Source of the DNA: Ancylostoma caninum
Lineage: Eukaryota > Nematoda > Chromadorea > Rhabditida > Ancylostomatidae
Length of the DNA: 64,000 nucleotides
Assembly (NCBI GenBank): GCA_037903475.1
Contig: JBAJFG010000165.1
Span: forward strand, 1-64,000
Direction: 5' to 3'
Below the pieces are notes generated by a model. That model searched no databases. It saw only the letters and a program-made list of their open reading frames with translations, and was not told the origin of the DNA. The translations under genes and the position numbers were made by a program. Shown in pieces: positions 53,100-63,258 of this stretch. Position 1 is the stretch's first letter; every line of letters starts with the position of its first letter.

Positions 53100-54840
53100 T
53101 TATTACTAGACTGTGTACCCGGCTTTGCTCGGGTCCTGGCAAAAATAGCGAAAAATCAATAAAATCGATAAATCGATAGTGCTGTACAAAACGGTTGTCA
53201 TATTCGTGTTCAGCGTATTGACATACCCCAGTGACATGTCTTCGCCGCGCAGGGGCAAAATTAGCGAAAAATCGTAAAATCGATAAATCAATAGTGCTGT
53301 ACAGAACGGTTGTCATATTCGTGTTCAGCGTACTGACATACCCCAGTGGCATGTCTTCGCCGCGCCCGGGGCAAAATTAGGGAAAAATCAGTAAAATCGA
53401 TAAATCAATAGTGCTGTACAGAACGGTTGTCATATTCGTGTTCAGCGTACTGACATACCCCAGTAGACATTTCTTCGCCGCGCCCGGGGCAAAATTAGCG
53501 AAAAATCAATAAAATCGATAAATCAATAGTGCTGTACAGAACGGTTATCATATTCGTGTTCAGCGTATTGACATACCCCAATAGCCATGTCTTCACCGTC
53601 CCCGGGGCAAAATTAGCAAAAAATCAATAAAATCGATAAATCGATAGTGCTGTAGAAAACGGTTGTCATATTCGTGTTCAGCGTATTGACATACCCATGT
53701 CTTCACCGTCCCTGAAGCAAAATTAGCGAAAAATCAATAAAATCGATAAATCGATAGTGCCGTACGAAACGGTTGTCATATTCGTCTTCAGCGTATTGAC
53801 ATACCCCAATAGCCATGTCTTCACCGTCACTGGGGCAAAACAAGCGAAAAATCAATAAAATCGATAAATCGATAGTGCCGTACGAAACGGTTGTCATATT
53901 CGTCTTCAGCGTATTGACATACCCCAATAGCCATGTCTTCACCGTCACTGGGGCAAAACAAGCGAAAAATCAATAAAATCGATAAATCGATAGTGCCGTA
54001 CGAAACGGTTGTCATATTCGTCTTCAGCGTATTGACATACCCCAATAGCCATGTCTTCACCGTCACTGGGGCAAAACAAGCGAAAAATCAATAAAATCGA
54101 TAAATCGATAGTGCCGTACGAAACGGTTGTCATATTCGTCTTCAGCGTATTGACATACCCCAATAGCCATGTCTTCACCGTCACTGGGGCAAAACAAGCG
54201 AAAAATCAATAAAATCGATAAATCGATAGTGCCGTACGAAACGGTTGTCATATTCGTCTTCAGCGTATTGACATACCCCAATAGCCATGTCTTCACCGTC
54301 ACTGGGGCAAAACAAGCGAAAAATCAATAAAATCGATAAATCGATAGTGCCGTACGAAACGGTTGTCATATTCGTCTTCAGCGTATTGACATACCCCAAT
54401 AGCCATGTCTTCACCGTCACTGGGGCAAAACAAGCGAAAAATCAATAAAATCGATATATCGATAGTGCCGTACGAAACGGTTGTCATATTCGTCTTCAGC
54501 GTATTGACATACCCCAATAGCCATGTCTTCACCGTCACTGGGGCAAAACAAGCGAAAAATCAATAAAATCGATATATCGATAGTGCCGTACGAAACGGTT
54601 GTCATATTCGTCTTCAGCGTATTGACATACCCCAATAGCCATGTCTTCACCGTCACTGAGGCAAAACAAGCGAAAAATCAATAAAATCGATAAATCGATA
54701 GTGCCGTACGAAACGGTTGTCATATTCGTGTTCAGCGTACTGACATACCCCAGTAGACTTGTCCTCGCCACGCCTGGGGCAAAAATAGCGAAAAATCAAT
54801 AAAATCGATATAATCGATAAACTAATCAATAATCCCAGGT
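53100..54840. repeat. 118-bp satellite array
   Basis: Fourteen CATATTCGT anchors lie at 53199, 53314, 53431, 53549, 53667, 53777 and then every 118 bp to 54721. Units 53777-54603 are almost identical; edge units differ. Each has AAAATCGATAAATCGATAGT and CAGCGTATTGACATACCCC. The left border (GTACCCGGCTTTGCTCGGGT) recurs at about 62192 beside MITE copy 3. Confidence 0.95.
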
Positions 54841-55406
54841 GCAAAGTAGCCTAAAACCTACGCCGGCCCTTAGGGAGGTGTCACCCTATAACAAGGAAGA
54901 TAAAGATCTAGGAAGAAAAAAGCGGACAATGTGGAAATTTAGGCCAGGGGCCCTTTTTTAAAGTACTCATCACAACACTGCGTATCGACAATGCGCTGAG
55001 AGTCGACGCGCAGTAACAGACGCGTTCTCGGGAATTAGCGACCAAATCTTTTAATATAGTAGGATTATCTAGAACAGTTGTAGTATGACTGTCGTGCCTC
55101 AGAATCCTGTCTTTGATACGAACATGCTGGAGCGAAGATGTAGTAACGATTTTGATTAAAAAGTCCTCCGGTCGACGAGTATGTGGAAGTTGTTCTCCAG
55201 CAAGTAGAACATCTGGTAGTCGATGAAGCAGGTCAATCCCCGTTCATTACGATGTCTTACAGATCTTTCTCCATCCATTACGACTCTCCACTACCGTTGT
55301 AACAACTGATCAAACGTTGGTGATTAAATTATGCTGCTAAACGTGTAGGGGTTGGAAATCGTGTCGCGACAGTACATCACAATCGCACCTGCACGATCTA
55401 GAACTA
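54841..55406. other. no feature identified
   Basis: Nothing supported. Confidence 0.4.
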
Positions 55407-55690
55407 CTATGTATGTACGGTCGGTTCAGAAAACAATGAGTATGGCTGTATTGCTACATGGAAAGCCAAAAATTCCTTTTGGTCGCGCTTGATCCATATA
55501 ACTTGCTGGTCGCGCAGATTTCTAGCTGCTTGACACGTTAAAACAACTACGGTGAAGTGATGTGGAAATACGTGAAGAGTACATATGCATTCGGCCACCG
55601 CGGTACTCGACTGGTGAATGAAGGGTGTCAATGTCGACTTTAAAAACTGTCTGTTCATCATGCCCATTACTTTCCTCTATGATACTACTA
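55407..55690 (-). pseudogene. protein-like segment, homologous to 61405-61700
   Basis: A minus-strand frame encodes TLHVFPHHFTVVVLTCQAAR, then NLRDQQVIWIKRDQKEFLAF, then PYSLFSEPTVHT. Spaced residues (VLTCQ-A-N-DQQ-W-QK-A-H-PY-S-P-V) and the DNA match the plus-strand segment at 61405-61700, with a frame change in one of them. It may be an exon of a duplicated gene or part of an unknown mobile element. I do not recognise the family. Confidence 0.4.
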
Positions 55691-55811
55691 CGAAGAGTCA
55701 TGACTAACACTCACAAACGAGCGAACATTCATAATTCTACCACAGTGAACATGAGATGATATGATGATAAGGTGTAACCTCTCCGGTCCTCTCTAGCTCT
55801 TCTTTTTCCTG

Positions 55812-55905
55812 ACAAGGGAAGTGCAAGAGGCTAACCCCGGGGATCCCAGCGAGCCACCCATTTTCAGAAGCCTTGTCTAAGGTGATTATAATGCATACAT
55901 ATTAT
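55812..55905 (+). repeat. dispersed repeat, family 6 (copy 1)
   Basis: ACAAGGGAAGTGCAAGAGGC, CTAACCCCGGGGATC and CTTGTCTAAGGTGAT are shared with 58145-58243 (inverted) and 63606-63697. Confidence 0.7.
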
Positions 55906-56106
55906 TTTTGCCCAATGGTCAGGATGCGCTTCGCTGCCATAGGAGTCCATTTTACAGGCGATTTATGCAACGTTGACGACTCAAACTTACTGAGATTACT
56001 GTAATTAGCTGTCTCATGGACTGTAGAGTGTTTGGAGACACAATTGTGAACGACCCTGCTCCGCTGGGTATGCGATCATGAGCAATTGCCGCAGGTATGC
56101 CAGCCG

Positions 56107-56187
56107 TGGCGGAGTGGCCGAGTGAGTAGCGTGTCGGATTGTCAGCCAGAGGGTAGAGGGTCTGGATCCCGTCCGCAGAGTCCATTT
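56107..56187 (+). tRNA. tRNA-like sequence, probably pseudogene
   Basis: TGGCGGAGTGGCCGAGTGAG has an A-box form typical of Ser/Leu tRNAs. GAGGGTCTGGATCCC about 45 nt later resembles a T arm and B box. GCGGA pairs with TCCGC at the two ends. The D arm, anticodon stem and T stem pair poorly. Call it a tRNA-derived sequence, identity unknown. Confidence 0.35.
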
Positions 56188-56335
56188 TGCATTTTTGAAT
56201 TCGAGGCTTTTAAACTTGTTTAGAGTATTTCTAATGACTAAAACTCATCAGATGTGTGCGCCATTACAAGAATTACTGCAGGAACTTCGTTCGATTCGTT
56301 ACTCACTCGGCCACCTCATCGCGGCTGCCATGATT

Positions 56336-57699
56336 AGGAGTGTTTATACTTCGGCGCGACGCGACCGTCGCGTCGCAACAAACTGTTCAAATGCGATGGG
56401 TCCCGAGTGGATGGATGTGCAAACAATGGTCGCGATGTGGCAGTTGGCGATCCCCATCGCGACGCGACGTCGCGGGGCGACGTCGCGCCTTGTTTATACT
56501 TTTTTATTGAAAAACGACGCGATGGGACGAATTCGCGTCGCGCCTGCTAGCAGACGCGATGCGATGGTTTCGCTGATGTTGCGGACTAGAGTTCGCCACT
56601 GTTCCATAGTTTTTCGAGTGGTTTTGGCCCAAAACCTACGGAATAAGACGAATTCAGTTGGAGATGCGAATGTGAACGAACCTGGACGCGTCGTATGCTT
56701 TTTAGGTGGTAATTTTGTGAGCTTTTTATGTTTCTGATGTTGTCTTCTGTTTATGGGCGGTTACTACTTACAACTGGTCAGCCGAGCTGTTGAAGAACAC
56801 AATGTGGGTATACATGTTACTATATATTGATCTAGGGATTTTGTTCTGAATTTGAGTTATCGGAATCGTTTCCCTTTCATGTAGACATCGTTGTACAAGT
56901 GCTTCAGAACAGTGTTCGATCAGTGCGGTATTGATTTATAGGTGAATGTAGGATAGTCCTGCGCTCCGACACTTCTTATAATTTTTCACGTACCGGTGCG
57001 GTTTTGCGCAAGACCCCCCCCCAATCACACAGAAATCACAAAATAACACGTCTAACCAGTGAAAGTTCGGAAAAGATCAAAAGCTCGGGGCTAGAATATG
57101 ACTTAGTGAACGAAACTCCCAACTAGGTCAGAAAATCACACATTGGACCAGCACAGGACCAAAAACATCAAATCGAGGCACTGGAACAACGTACACTTTG
57201 AACAAGGAAAACCCTGGTAGTACTAGTAGAACACACCTGAACAGTGAAAAAAAAACACAAAGTGTCGAAGCATGGGACCACAACAATGTATGCATAGGAG
57301 AAAAACCATTCTGATAACTCAAATGCAAAAACAAATCTCTGAACATACAAATAAGTGAGAAAAACCCGCAATGCTTTCTTCAATATCTTGGAAACAAACA
57401 TTCTTGGCGAGGAACCCGGCTCAAAATTGCAGTCCCTGCAGAGATCACCACTGAAATTCGCTGAGAACTTCCTCTAAACATTCTAGACCAGAAACGGTAC
57501 CCCGAGGTCCAAAACAGTCCGTGGAAACTCATGATCCCCGCTAAGTCGGGGTGTGCATGTGATTTTGCGTGGGTACGTAGATTTGCGACGTTCAGCATGG
57601 CGCAACGGGGCGACGCGACGGCTTCGCTACCCGTCGCGTCGCGCGTGTTGTGGCCGTCGTCGCGACGCCATCGCGTCGCGAAAAAGTATAAACACTCCT
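56336..57699. mobile_element. 1.36-kb TIR element with ATT flanks
   Basis: AGGAGTGTTTATACTTCGGC at the left faces GTATAAACACTCCT at the right. GCGACGCGA/TCGCGTCGC words lie next to both ends and form inner palindromes. ATT at 56333-56335 and 57700-57702 is a likely 3-bp target duplication. An internal TTTATACTTTTTTATTGAAA-GACGCG piece at 56493-56530 looks like a second copy of an end. Three-base duplications fit PIF/Harbinger-like elements, but no transposase is present. Confidence 0.8.
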
Positions 57700-57702
57700 A
57701 TT

Positions 57703-58144
57703 GGAGCAAGGACTCATTGTCGCGTAACCAGGCGAAACCAGGTTATTCAAAAATGCGTCTGTAAACGTTCGATGATCCATGGGACAGCTAATCACGCCAA
57801 CCACTGCTGGATTGCGTGGCCAAAGTTCCATGAATCCAAGCCAGGACTCCATTGACAGCGCACTAGAAAATTGATATTATTCAACCATCATGAACCCAAA
57901 CACTTCAAAAAAATTTTTTTGACTGAAACTTTGCACCACCCTATACTACCGTGCACCTACCGTAACCCTACAAAAATAGCCTTACGGTACAAAATGGATA
58001 TGATATTCGTATTCAGCACCTCAAATAACCCCCGTATGCAAAGTTTCAGTCGAGAAGACCTTTTCAAAGATCTAGGGCGTGTGGGAGATGAATGACGCCG
58101 AAAAGTCTTTGGCGCGCTCTCCTGCGCGCATCAGGACCATTGGG
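57703..58144. other. no feature identified
   Basis: Nothing supported. Confidence 0.4.
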
Positions 58145-58243
58145 CAAAAATGATGTACATGCATTAACATAGCCTTAGACAATGTTACCAAAAATGGGTG
58201 TTTCGTTTCGACCCCCGGGGTTAGCCTCTTGCACTTCCCTTGT
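58145..58243 (-). repeat. dispersed repeat, family 6 (copy 2)
   Basis: Inverted relative to 55812-55905 and 63606-63697 (CTTAGACAATGTTACC, GTTTCGTTTCGACCCC, GCACTTCCCTTGT). Confidence 0.75.
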
Positions 58244-58488
58244 GAGATGTTCTTGAGAGAAATAATGGTCCTTGAGGGGTCGCGTCACCTCAAAAATTAT
58301 TATACCTCTCTTGAAAACTTGGCATAATGTACATCATCGACGACATGCAACCTGCTTAGAGAATGCCAAACCTCTCCAAAATGGCCGTTGATGAATTGTG
58401 CAACAGAAGTACAGTGCAAGTTGTTTGAGCATGAAGAATCGTAGTCGACGACGCAATAATGGTTGGAAGAAAGAAAAGAGCCGCACAT

Positions 58489-58548
58489 AAATTAAAGGGG
58501 TGCCGACATAAGGCGTTGAAATTAAAGGGGTGCCGACATAAGGCGTTG
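58489..58548. repeat. 30-bp tandem duplication
   Basis: ATTAAAGGGGTGCCGACATA followed by AGGCGTTG occurs twice in succession. Confidence 0.85.
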
Positions 58549-58550
58549 GC

Positions 58551-58858
58551 TGGTCCCGCCGCGAGTGGGCGGAGTTGGACGAGTTTTCCCCGGAGCCATT
58601 TTTTCATTGTAGATTTAACAGCGAGTGAACGTGCAAAATGCGAGGCCATCCTATCAATACCGTCAGCTAGAGGCCTCAGGTGTCCAAAGTTACCTCAAAT
58701 AACAAAGAAAACCGAAGAAAAACGCTTACATGGGCCAAAACTGACGAGCGTCGTCCTCGAACAGCTGATCGAGGACTTCGGACCGCTGCTACAAGAGGGC
58801 CGCGCCACAGGCTCGGCGCGCTCGAAACTTTTCTACCGATTGCTCACAGGGACTATAC
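58551..58858 (-). repeat. uninterrupted copy of the 44567-46842 repeat
   Basis: Continuous over about 300 bp where the other locus carries two insertions. It therefore shows the pre-insertion state of that family. Confidence 0.75.
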
Positions 58859-59051
58859 ACCCAACCACTAGTCACGGACGCAGAAAGTGTGCGGAAGAGG
58901 GAAGCCACCGTCCCCCTGACTGACATTATTAAAATCCACCGTATGCGCGCGCTTTGCGGGAACCCGGCTAGCCCGGATCCCTCCTGGCGTGGCAATAATG
59001 ACTTCTTCTCATTAGTATACTACTATCGTACCCTTACAATCTTCTATCACT

Positions 59052-59292
59052 TATAGTCTGTCCGAAACGACGAGTCCGCCCACGCAGGCAGAGATCGAGA
59101 AGCCGCCACGTTTGCCAGCGCTCCACGTCATCATCCCTGATCTGCGTATTACGTTTCATCCTTATCTTCATGGTGTTGACCAGTGACTTGGCTGTGACGT
59201 GAACGAAGTGGCAGCCAACAGCATTCGTTCCAGCCGCGCCGCCCCTCGATCCCCGCGTGCGTGGGCGGACTCGTCGTTTCGGACAGACTATA
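59052..59292. repeat. TA-flanked MITE, family 2 (copy 2)
   Basis: 241 bp, ends TATAGTCTGTCCGAAACGAC and complement. Confidence 0.92.
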
Positions 59293-59551
59293 ACCAGTAT
59301 TCGACTGCTAGGCTCTGTAGGGCTAGTTCTGCGCCAAAAATAGCAAAGTTGGTTTTCAACCAAACTTTAGCTGAGAGCTTACTTCATGCACAGATCACGA
59401 AAATCGCACTCATTTTGTACCATAACCCCGTGACTGCAGGGTTCTAGTACCTGTGTTGTAGAAACAGCACCTAAGAAAATCCTTTGAAACAGTGGGTTTC
59501 TTTGACATGATTACCACGAGTTCTTACAAAATTAACATAGTCTTTCGCTTC

Positions 59552-60074
59552 TTAAAGGCAAGGTCCTATCAGAATCTTGCCCATCCAGGTTTCTTGCTCT
59601 CTAGAGTCCAAACCATATGTGTAGCAAGCATCTCAAGTTTGAGACCTCGACATAAGCTCTATCCCTAGATATGTGACAAAAGGTTCTACGACTACGGTAG
59701 CTATGGGGAAACACGCTCCAACCTGCAAAAGCTGCGCGCGTGCATACTGAACAATGATGGACGCTCAGATACACACAGCCTAACGAATACTTCATGAAAC
59801 CTTCCCCACCCCGTCGAACGAACCATCGATCCTTTGAATATGAATTTTTTCCTACGACGCCACAAGAGACAGCATGTAGGGCGCGCCGTATAACGTCATT
59901 TGAAAGCACGGACGCCGCAAACCCGCAAACGCTGCAACGAAATTCCTCGATGGAGTGCATTTGTTGTGGGACCTTTTGTGGGATTTTTCCATAGTTTTCG
60001 TCCAAGGCATGGCCGTGGGCTACGATTCCAATAAAAATCCGGGAGATGGAGTTTTGCCCGGACCTTGCCTTTAA
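59552..60074. repeat. TTAA-flanked TIR element
   Basis: TTAAAGGCAAGGTCCTATCA at the left faces GGACCTTGCCTTTAA at the right. It shares only the TTAAAGGCA tip with families 3 and 4, so it may be a distinct family moved by a related transposase. Confidence 0.8.
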
Positions 60075-60549
60075 CAGCGACTCTACTACAACTGTACAGT
60101 GCGGGTCGAAAATGAATATGATTTTTGTGATTAGCGCATCAAATAACTCTTAGAGGCAGAATTTGGTCAAAATTTTTGATTGTGATATTTCTGAGACGGA
60201 ACTAGCCAAGTAGTGCCTAATAATTGAATAGTACTGAGTGGTAGAAGAATATAATGTCAGTCAGGAAGTCAGTGGCTTCTGCGGAAGAGGGGGCGGCGGG
60301 GGGGGGGAGGGAGGGGATGTGGGGAAGAACTGGGGTCTCCGCTGCTTTGAAGACCAGGATGGAAAAATGAAATTATAAAAGTACGAATTTAATATTAAAT
60401 AATGAAAAACAAACACTTAAAAACAAAATCAAAGATAAATAGTTGAAGATAAACGGATACAAAATTTTTACCTGTTCCATCAATTATTTTCAAAAATTTA
60501 GCGACCCATTCTGAGGAAGGAGGTAGGCGAATCTGCCACTACCTACCAC
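60075..60549. other. no gene supported
   Basis: Contains a G-rich run at 60287-60317; otherwise AT-rich. Confidence 0.4.
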
Positions 60550-60755
60550 TGGCGCTATACTCGACGTGGATTATGATACCCTGCGGTAATCGCTTATGTT
60601 GGCGATCCCCGCGCCCAATGTTGGCGATTCGCTGGAGACTGTCACAATGGTGCATATTGACTGTCAGCTCTAACAGCCGCCAGTCGCGGCCACCGTCACC
60701 AAACGACGGCGGCGCAGGGTGCTATTCTCCACGTGGAGTACAGCGCCAGCCTACA
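60550..60755. repeat. hairpin MITE related to 36177-36498
   Basis: CTGGCGCTATACTCGACGTG at the left faces CTCCACGTGGAGTACAGCGC at the right. Internal TGTTGGCGAT words and GACGGCGGCGCAGGGTGC match the GC-rich element at 36 kb. Confidence 0.7.
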
Positions 60756-60960
60756 ACGTGTCCTATTGTCAGAGAAGAAAAGCTCTGCTCCCTTAGCCTA
60801 ACCTTGGACATGTGGTCTGAAGTAGTGTGACATTTGTCGTTCAAGATCTCGATGTCCAAACGAGGCGAGCTCGTCCTATTGCGAAATTGCTCTCGTCGCA
60901 CACGAACAGTCCCTTGGATGATGATGAAGCTTTGCGGCCATCATGTCTCTACCGAGAACT

Positions 60961-61185
60961 GTGCAACACGAACGCAGCCTGAACGGCGTAATGATTTGAG
61001 TAGAAACCTTGGTAGCAACTGTTCCCAGATGCTGCCTCCTCAATAGCTGTCATCCCTCAGCAATTGCTGCTAAAGGGACGAAAGCTTGAGCAGCAATCGA
61101 GGGGAGGATGGCAGCATCTGGGAACAGTTGCTACTATGGTTTCTACTCAAACCATTACGCCGTTCGGGTTGCGGTCGTGCTGCAC
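60961..61185. repeat. 225-bp inverted repeat
   Basis: The 75-bp arms (GCCTGAACGGCGTAATGATT, GCAACTGTTCCCAGATGCTG) are mirrored at 61109-61185. The centre can also pair in part. No TA or TTAA ends were seen, so its class is open. Confidence 0.8.
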
Positions 61186-61404
61186 AGTTATCAGAGTATC
61201 TTTCATGTTTCTGCTGTTGCAAATCTCTCGAAGGTGCTTCAAAGAGAAGTCTGCTCTGTTCTGCTTGAAGTGTCCTTTGCTTGGATGAGTGGTGTTTCTG
61301 CTAAACGAAGTACTAGTGAGCTCAATCATTCTTCTGTTTTTATGGGCAGCATCCACGATGATTTTCATAGCCGAAATGTTGAGTGACCGGGTCCCTGAAC
61401 AATC

Positions 61405-61700
61405 GTCCCAATATTTCTACGAAACTTGCACCGTCGTGACACTAGCATTCCTGAAATATAGGAGCGTACAGGCTATTCACCGCGCACTCGGTATCGCACC
61501 GCTTGAGGGCATGCGTTTCACGTACTTTCCACACCATTTCCAAGGCCGTTTTGACATGTCAGGTAGCTATAAATCACTGGGATCAACAAGCTAGAACGTG
61601 GGCGAATTGTCAAAAGCACCTCTGCGCTCTCCACATAGGATTTCACCCGTACCGAGCCGTTTCTAAACCGCCTGTAGATGGGGATCTGTGTATCCCCTGA
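61405..61700 (+). pseudogene. protein-like segment, homologous to 55407-55690
   Basis: Two overlapping frames carry the match. The first ends GMRFTYFPHHFQG; the second has AVLTCQVAINHWDQQARTWA, then NCQKHLCALHIGFHPYRAVS, and ends KPPVDGDLCIP. A one-base shift relative to the 55-kb copy suggests at least one of them is broken. Family unknown. Confidence 0.4.
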
Positions 61701-61941
61701 ATGACTTGTAGCATGAAAGGGGATCAGTTGTTTTGTTTGCCACAACTTTCCCTTTGATAAAACTTGTTTTCCATATCGATTTTCACCCATCATGCCGTTC
61801 CAACTTGGCCACGCTTTCCTCAAGAATCGAAAAGGGGCTTTCAGACCCGCGTTTTTTGCAACATCGGAAAAATTTATCACTGTACATACATATGCGGTGT
61901 TCATCACTGCAAGAAACCTAGGATTAGCGTGTGTCGCGTTA

Positions 61942-62181
61942 TATAGTCTGTCCGAAACGACGAGTCCGCCCACGCACGCGAGAGTCGAGAAGCTGCTCGT
62001 TTGCCGGCGCTCCACGTCATCATCCCTGATCTGCGTATCATGTTTCATCGTTATCTTCATGATACTGACCAATGATTTGGCTGCGACGTGGACGACGTGC
62101 CAGCCAACAGCATCCGTTCCAGCCGCTCCGCCTCTCGATCCCCGCGTGCGTGGGCGGACTCGTCGTTTCGGACAGACTATA
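61942..62181. repeat. TA-flanked MITE, family 2 (copy 3)
   Basis: 240 bp, same ends as the other two. Followed within 15 bp by ATACCCGGCTTCACTCGGGT, the motif that borders the 118-bp array. Confidence 0.92.
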
Positions 62182-62309
62182 CCTGACTAGACGGCATACC
62201 CGGCTTCACTCGGGTTTTTTTTACTACCTCGGCTACTTCACATTGCTGAGGACTACTGCTATTGCCGATAAATTTATTAAAATGCTCATAATTCTGGTGA
62301 TCAGCATAT

Positions 62310-63258
62310 AAGTATTGTCCTTGTCACCACGAACAAACGTCTGCAGCAGCACGGCCACGGCGGAGGCCCCCACCCAGCTGCGGCGCAACACCGCCGCAAG
62401 GCTGTTGCGAGCGGCGTGGCGGGCATTTTGACAGCCTTGCCAGGCTGCTGATTTACCGATTACCTCATTGCCGCCGGATTTCCTCTGTTTTTGTTCGTTT
62501 TTCTTAGAGTTTTTCACATTTTCTTTTCTGTCTCGTTAATTTTTCACCCATTCCAGGCCAAAAGGGATGTTGAGCTAACATCACTTTATAGTGCAAACTA
62601 TTTATTTATGCATGTTTGCTGGTATCAAGTCACGATCCAAAGCACAAATACGCATAGAAATTTCAATTCACCTTCATTCGACTTCATCCCACCGAAGGCA
62701 AAGTCTAAGCGATTGTCTTATTCACTTCTAACCCGTTAAAATTGCATCCTCTATAAGAATGAACACAACACTGAGAAATGGATTTGTTGTCCTATGAAAC
62801 ACTTCCAAGCAGGAAATTTCTGGTGCGATGTCTATGTCGATTATGTTGAATTCCGACGAATGCAAAAGAAAGAAGTTTTAGAGATCACCAACAGTGGCAT
62901 TCTAATGCTATCTCAAATTTTGAAAACGATGAATAGACAAAATATCTCATAAGGAGCTGTAAAAAGTCAAAAAGTAAAAGTTGTCATCGTTCTTCATTCC
63001 TTCTGGATTGGAAAAGATGAAAAATCAACGAGACAGGAAAGAAAATGTTAAAAAAAAACATGAAGAAGAACGAACAAAAACGGCGGAAATCCGGCCGCAA
63101 TGAAGTAATCGATAAATCAGCCGGCTGCCAAGGCTGGCAAAATGCCCGCCACGCCGCCGGCAACAGCCTCGCGGCGGTGTTGCGCCGCGGCTGTGCGGCG
63201 GCCTCCGCCGTGGCCGTGCTGCTGCAGACGTTTGTTCCGTGGTGACAAAGACTATAAA
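62310..63258. mobile_element. 0.95-kb element with 250-bp TIRs
   Basis: The left arm 62310-62565 and right arm 63007-63258 are inverted copies (CACGAACAAACGTCTGCAGC, ACGGCCACGGCGGAGGCC, GGCGTGGCGGGCATTTTG). The 440-bp centre is AT-rich with no transposase. Confidence 0.88.

Noticed and set aside
53703..54771. A series of 78-81-codon minus-strand frames, nearly identical
   Set aside because: The 118-bp unit is one base more than a multiple of three, so each unit is read in a new frame until a stop. The frames are a by-product of the satellite.
48690..54840. Possible CRISPR array
   Set aside because: Units are contiguous, without unique spacers, in DNA that is clearly eukaryotic, and no cas genes are near.
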